The notes under the pieces are model-generated. The model was not told the origin of the DNA. It did no database searches and saw nothing but the letters and a program-made list of their open reading frames with translations. The position numbers and the translations under genes are program-made. A stretch of 64,000 nt of DNA from Singulisphaera acidiphila DSM 18658 (lineage in GTDB: Bacteria; Planctomycetota; Planctomycetia; Isosphaerales; Isosphaeraceae). Positions 61,124 to 64,000 of this stretch are shown here, in pieces. Location of the stretch: positions 2,480,001-2,544,000 of the forward strand of contig NC_019892.1 of assembly GCF_000242455.2 (NCBI RefSeq). The letters run 5' to 3'. The stretch's first letter is position 1; each line of letters begins with the position of its first letter.

Positions 61124-61209
61124 GCCCAACGTGCTTTCATAGCAGACGCGCCGGACTCAAAATCCGGTGGGGTAACACCCGTGTAGGTTCAAGTCCCACC
61201 TTCGGTACT
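61124..61209 (+). tRNA. degenerate tRNA-Leu (CAA anticodon)
   Basis: The 3' two thirds fit tRNA-Leu well: GCAGACGCG, a 5-bp anticodon stem CCGGA/TCCGG around CTCAAAA (anticodon CAA), a long variable arm GGGGTAACACCC, and a T arm with one mismatch (GTAGGTTCAAGTCCCAC), then CTTCGGTA. The 5' part (GCCCAAC and the D arm) mispairs with the 3' acceptor strand twice and lacks GG in the D loop. It looks like the attachment-site remnant left by an integrase, with the integrase gene directly downstream. Confidence 0.5.
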
Positions 61210-61313
61210 ATAGACTTACGGCGAATCTGGGTTAGTCTTACCACAGCCCTTGGTAAGAGTTTGGTAAGATCGCCTCCGCCGCGTTGGGTGGCATGGCCCT
61301 TTTGAGAGGGCAC

Positions 61314-62155
61314 ATGGCCGCACTTCAGAATCGGAACGGCAACTTCCGGGTTTTCTTCGAATACCACCGGAAGCAGCGGATCTTCACGATCGGCCGCCTC
61401 AACGAACCCAGGTTGATTACCTGCTCATGTGCCTCGGCCAGGGGTTGATCGAGCTCCCGCCCGGCGTCGAGTTCGTCCGGCAGGATGGTAAGGTGATTCT
61501 TGCCAAAGACGGCGGCGTCGCATCGGCCGCGCCGATCACCCTCGGTTCCTTCTGTGACCGCTACCTGGAGACTCACGGTAACGGCGCCCTGGAGGAAAGG
61601 ATGCCAAGCCGCCGTTCCAGACCCGAGTCGAGATCGAGCGGCAGGTGGCGGGCCTCCCCGCCAAGGGCCAGGCCGAACTCTGGAACGCACTGTACCTTCT
61701 CCAGCCCGAGGTCGAAGAACTGCTCGCCCACTCCGCGACCATGCCGGCCACCTGTGGATCCACCCCCTGATCGCCACGACCGCCTATACGGGGCCCGGCG
61801 GTCGGAGCTGATCCGTATACGGATCTCCGATGTGGACTTCGCGGGTGGCATTATCACGGTGCGGGAGAAGAAAGCGGTCGCACAGCGAGCGGACCAGGAC
61901 CACCCGCCGTGTGCCGCTTTCCTCATCGCTGGGCACCATCCTCCGCAACTGGATCACAGTTCATCCTGGCGGCCCATGGCTGTTCTGCCAGTCGGGGGAG
62001 GTGATGCGGAGCAAGAAGCGGAGCCGCACGACTGGGCATCAGTCGGGCGAGGGACAAGCGAAGACGCTTGGTGCCAGGATGAAGATGGTCCGCAATCGCG
62101 AGGGTGTGGGGATTAGCCCCATCACCAAACGATGTCACCGAGCTTTCCGATCGTT
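61314..62155 (+). pseudogene. tyrosine recombinase (integrase) with several frameshifts
   Basis: Starts MAALQNRNGNFRVFFEYHRK, shifts near 61,412, continues LIELPPGVEFVRQDGKVIL and PITLGSFCDRYLETHGNG, and after more shifts carries the catalytic-domain start YGARRSELIRIRISDVDFAG (the first Arg box) and RRVPLSSSLGTILRNWITVH, SKKRSRTTGHQSGEGQAKTL. It breaks off near SPITKRCHRAF, so the HxLR and Tyr motifs are missing. It probably mobilised the element that ends at the tRNA-like sequence. Confidence 0.8.
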
Positions 62156-62251
62156 CGAATCACCAGGGACACCCTCTCGATGCGCCGGACCTGATTCTCC
62201 CTCAATACCCCCGCTTGCCGGTGTTCGCGTCCACCTCCCCGGCCTCGACGG

Positions 62252-63346
62252 CTACTTGTCGGCCTCGGGAGCATACCCCTTCCACACCCACTCGATGGCG
62301 TGCGGGAGGAACTGCTGCTGGGCGTTGCCGACGCTGTGGTGGGCGCCGCGGCAGAACAGGTACAGGTACTCGTAGTCCTTGGTCTTCAGCACCTTGGCCA
62401 TGCGGTGGTTAGCCTCGACCCAGTCGTGCATCCCGTCGCGCATCACGTTGGGGTTGAGCAGGTCTGCGTCGCCAACGGAGATGAACAGTCGAATGGGCTT
62501 CTTCGCGCTATCGGGGAGAATTGTCTCGTGGAAGCCCCAGGCCCCGTCCGGGTATTTCGGGTCGAACGGCCACGCCTGGTTCACGAACGTGCCCGAGGTC
62601 GTTAGCACGCGGTGGTACAGGTCGTTGCGGAACCAGGCCATGATGAGCGCCGCCGATCCGCCGGAGCTGTTGCCCATCGCTGCGCGGCCCTCGGGGTCCT
62701 TGGTCAGCTTCACTCCACAGTTCTTCTCAACCCGCGGGAGCACCTCGGTCTCGATGTACTCGGCGTAGTCGCCGTTCATGTTGTCATACTCTTTGCCTCG
62801 CTCGTGCCCCTGGGCGTCGCCGCCGCCGTTGCCGATCGAAATGAGGACGATCGGCGGAATCCGCTTCTGGTGAATTAGGTTGTCGAGAATCGTCTTGTAG
62901 CCGTTGGCCTGACCGGGGCCGTCGTGAACCACCATGAACGGCGCCTCGGCCCCTTCCTTGAGCTGGGCGGGGATGTAGACGCCGATCTTCCGCTGATAGT
63001 CGATGGGGTGTGTCTCGACGATCAGCGTCTTCGGATTGCTCGGGTCCACCTTCCCGAACTCGTTGCGGGCGATGCCGGGATTGAAGAGCTTGGTCTCCTT
63101 CGAGTCGATGACAAACTGCTCCACCTTCCCCTCGGGAGCGCCTTTGACCTTCTTGCGTTCCGGCGCGGGCACGTAGTTCGGCCCGATGACGAAGTTGTCG
63201 TATGCGTCGAGCGGCGGGTTCTCGCCCTCTTTCAGCACCTTGAAAGACGGGGCACCCGGGTCATCGAACTTGCGCGCCGGCGGCTGGGCCAAGGCGTTGG
63301 AGCATACGAGAACCGGGATAAAAAACGCCATCAGCGGTTTGAGCAT
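62252..63346 (-). CDS. secreted esterase of the alpha/beta-hydrolase fold
   Basis: A 364-residue protein with a signal peptide (MLKPLMAFFIPVLVCSNALA, cleavage after about residue 20). The Fes/esterase-D-type domain shows IDYQRKIGVYIPAQLKEG, FMVVHDGPGQANGYKTILD, the nucleophile Ser in RAAMGNSSGGSAALI, Asp in SVGDADLLNPNVMRDG and His in CRGAHHSVGNAQQQ. It would act in the periplasm or outside on esters of sugars or siderophores; substrate unknown. It is intact, unlike most genes before it. Confidence 0.85.
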   Translation of the reverse strand: MLKPLMAFFIPVLVCSNALAQPPARKFDDPGAPSFKVLKEGENPPLDAYDNFVIGPNYVPAPERKKVKGAPEGKVEQFVIDSKETKLFNPGIARNEFGKVDPSNPKTLIVETHPIDYQRKIGVYIPAQLKEGAEAPFMVVHDGPGQANGYKTILDNLIHQKRIPPIVLISIGNGGGDAQGHERGKEYDNMNGDYAEYIETEVLPRVEKNCGVKLTKDPEGRAAMGNSSGGSAALIMAWFRNDLYHRVLTTSGTFVNQAWPFDPKYPDGAWGFHETILPDSAKKPIRLFISVGDADLLNPNVMRDGMHDWVEANHRMAKVLKTKDYEYLYLFCRGAHHSVGNAQQQFLPHAIEWVWKGYAPEADK

Positions 63347-63544
63347 GGAATCCCTCGTTGTTGCTTGGCGGTTGATGCCACCCCCTTTTTACCCGATTCC
63401 TCATCGGTCGGCACCAAGCTATCGGGAGAGCCCGTGCCGCTCAGCGCACCCGCTTTTCCGTCGCCGGGTCGACCTCACTCGCCTGGCCCGGACAGAGGCA
63501 TGGCTCACTGACGACCGTCCCGGTTCCCGCTGCTCACCGGCTGC

Positions 63545-64000
63545 TCATGCGAGGGGGGCCGTGGATGAACTGGAGACCACCGTCGGCTGAGCGAACCAGC
63601 GAGACGCTGCCCGAGAGGCTTCGGCGAGATCGGGTTCGCCGTCGCACGCCCACGCGACGAATCCGTCCGGGCGGACGAGCACGGCCGTCAGCCCCAGGTG
63701 GTCCCTAGCCTTGGACGCGACGTACTTCACCCGCTCGTCCCGGCGGCTCGCGAGCGACCGAAGCGGCGAACGGGGATGGAAGTCGAGGAGGACGCCCTTC
63801 CCATCCCTGAGCAGGACGCCGAGCCTCGTCCCGTCCTCCAACTCGAAGTCCGGGCAGCTGCGGCCCACCAACGGGTGTCCCTCGCCGAGGTCGTAGCGGA
63901 GGACCACACCCCAGACACGCTCGGCGAAGTAGGTCGCGCCGTCGCGCGTATCGATCAGGTCGCGGACGATGGCCTGGAGCGGGTGGGACTGCATCAGCGC
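63545..64000 (-). CDS. FAD-dependent aromatic hydroxylase, C-terminal part
   Basis: The last 152 codons of a gene that begins beyond the right edge. It reads ALMQSHPLQAIVRDLIDTRD, GATYFAERVWGVVLRYDLGE, GHPLVGRSCPDFELEDGTRL and LTAVLVRPDGFVAWACDGEP, the thioredoxin-like C-terminal domain of PHBH/PheA-type FAD monooxygenases used for antibiotics and aromatic compounds. The FAD-binding part is outside the window. The substrate is unknown. Confidence 0.85.
   Translation of the reverse strand, partial: ALMQSHPLQAIVRDLIDTRDGATYFAERVWGVVLRYDLGEGHPLVGRSCPDFELEDGTRLGVLLRDGKGVLLDFHPRSPLRSLASRRDERVKYVASKARDHLGLTAVLVRPDGFVAWACDGEPDLAEASRAASRWFAQPTVVSSSSTAPLA

Overview
The window looks like a planctomycete chromosome, probably from the Isosphaeraceae or Gemmataceae. 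This is inferred from high GC, the mix of small families (DUF1328, DUF2294, DUF2934, CsbD, BON), an N-type ATPase and many IS types; no rRNA or marker gene is present to prove it. It has two very different halves.

Bases 1 to about 35,180 form a mostly plus-strand stress and energy island. It opens with small stress-type proteins: DUF2294, CsbD, a His-rich protein, a lipoprotein, DUF1328, a stomatin/SPFH protein, a SpoIIAA-like protein, three copies of a glycine-rich membrane stress protein in different states of decay, a BON protein and DUF2934. Next come polyphosphate kinase 2, mannose-6-phosphate isomerase, a HAD phosphatase, a GH130 glycoside phosphorylase, transketolase, RpiB, glucose-6-phosphate dehydrogenase, a deleted glucan phosphorylase fused to a GlgX-type debranching enzyme, and transaldolase. 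After these lies a complete N-ATPase operon (atpDCQRBEFAG), then acetate kinase, phosphoketolase and the first 92 codons of a class I fructose-bisphosphate aldolase. Start and stop codons overlap at most junctions (tkt-rpiB-zwf-fusion; tal-atpD; atpA-atpG; xfp-aldolase), so this is probably one or a few operons. Together the genes would move hexoses and pentoses through phosphoketolase to acetyl phosphate, make ATP through acetate kinase, and let the N-ATPase spend ATP on ion pumping or membrane energisation. That fits survival at low energy or low oxygen, but it is an inference.

From 35,180 to about 62,200 the window is a graveyard of mobile DNA. An IS remnant cuts the aldolase. A minus-strand cassette of unknown function (TSCPD/NrdJ-like protein, sigma-70 factor, unknown gene A, unknown gene B, SF2 helicase) is interrupted, from left to right, by an ISKra4-like element, an ISH3-like element, a group II intron that itself carries a large-serine-recombinase element inside its reverse transcriptase, and an IS4 element. 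Further right are two ISAs1 elements, an IS701 element, a pair of small inverted-repeat elements, a broken TraG/VirD4 coupling protein, a degenerate tRNA-Leu and a broken tyrosine integrase. For most insertions both boundaries and a target duplication can be read. Removing them restores in-frame genes, so the insertions and their targets can be reconstructed from sequence alone.

Bases 62,252 to 64,000 return to ordinary chromosome, with a secreted esterase and the C-terminal end of an FAD-dependent aromatic hydroxylase. Many genes carry single frameshifts or in-frame stops. Some are surely real decay (truncated copies, deleted domains), but single-base shifts in homopolymers could be sequencing errors.
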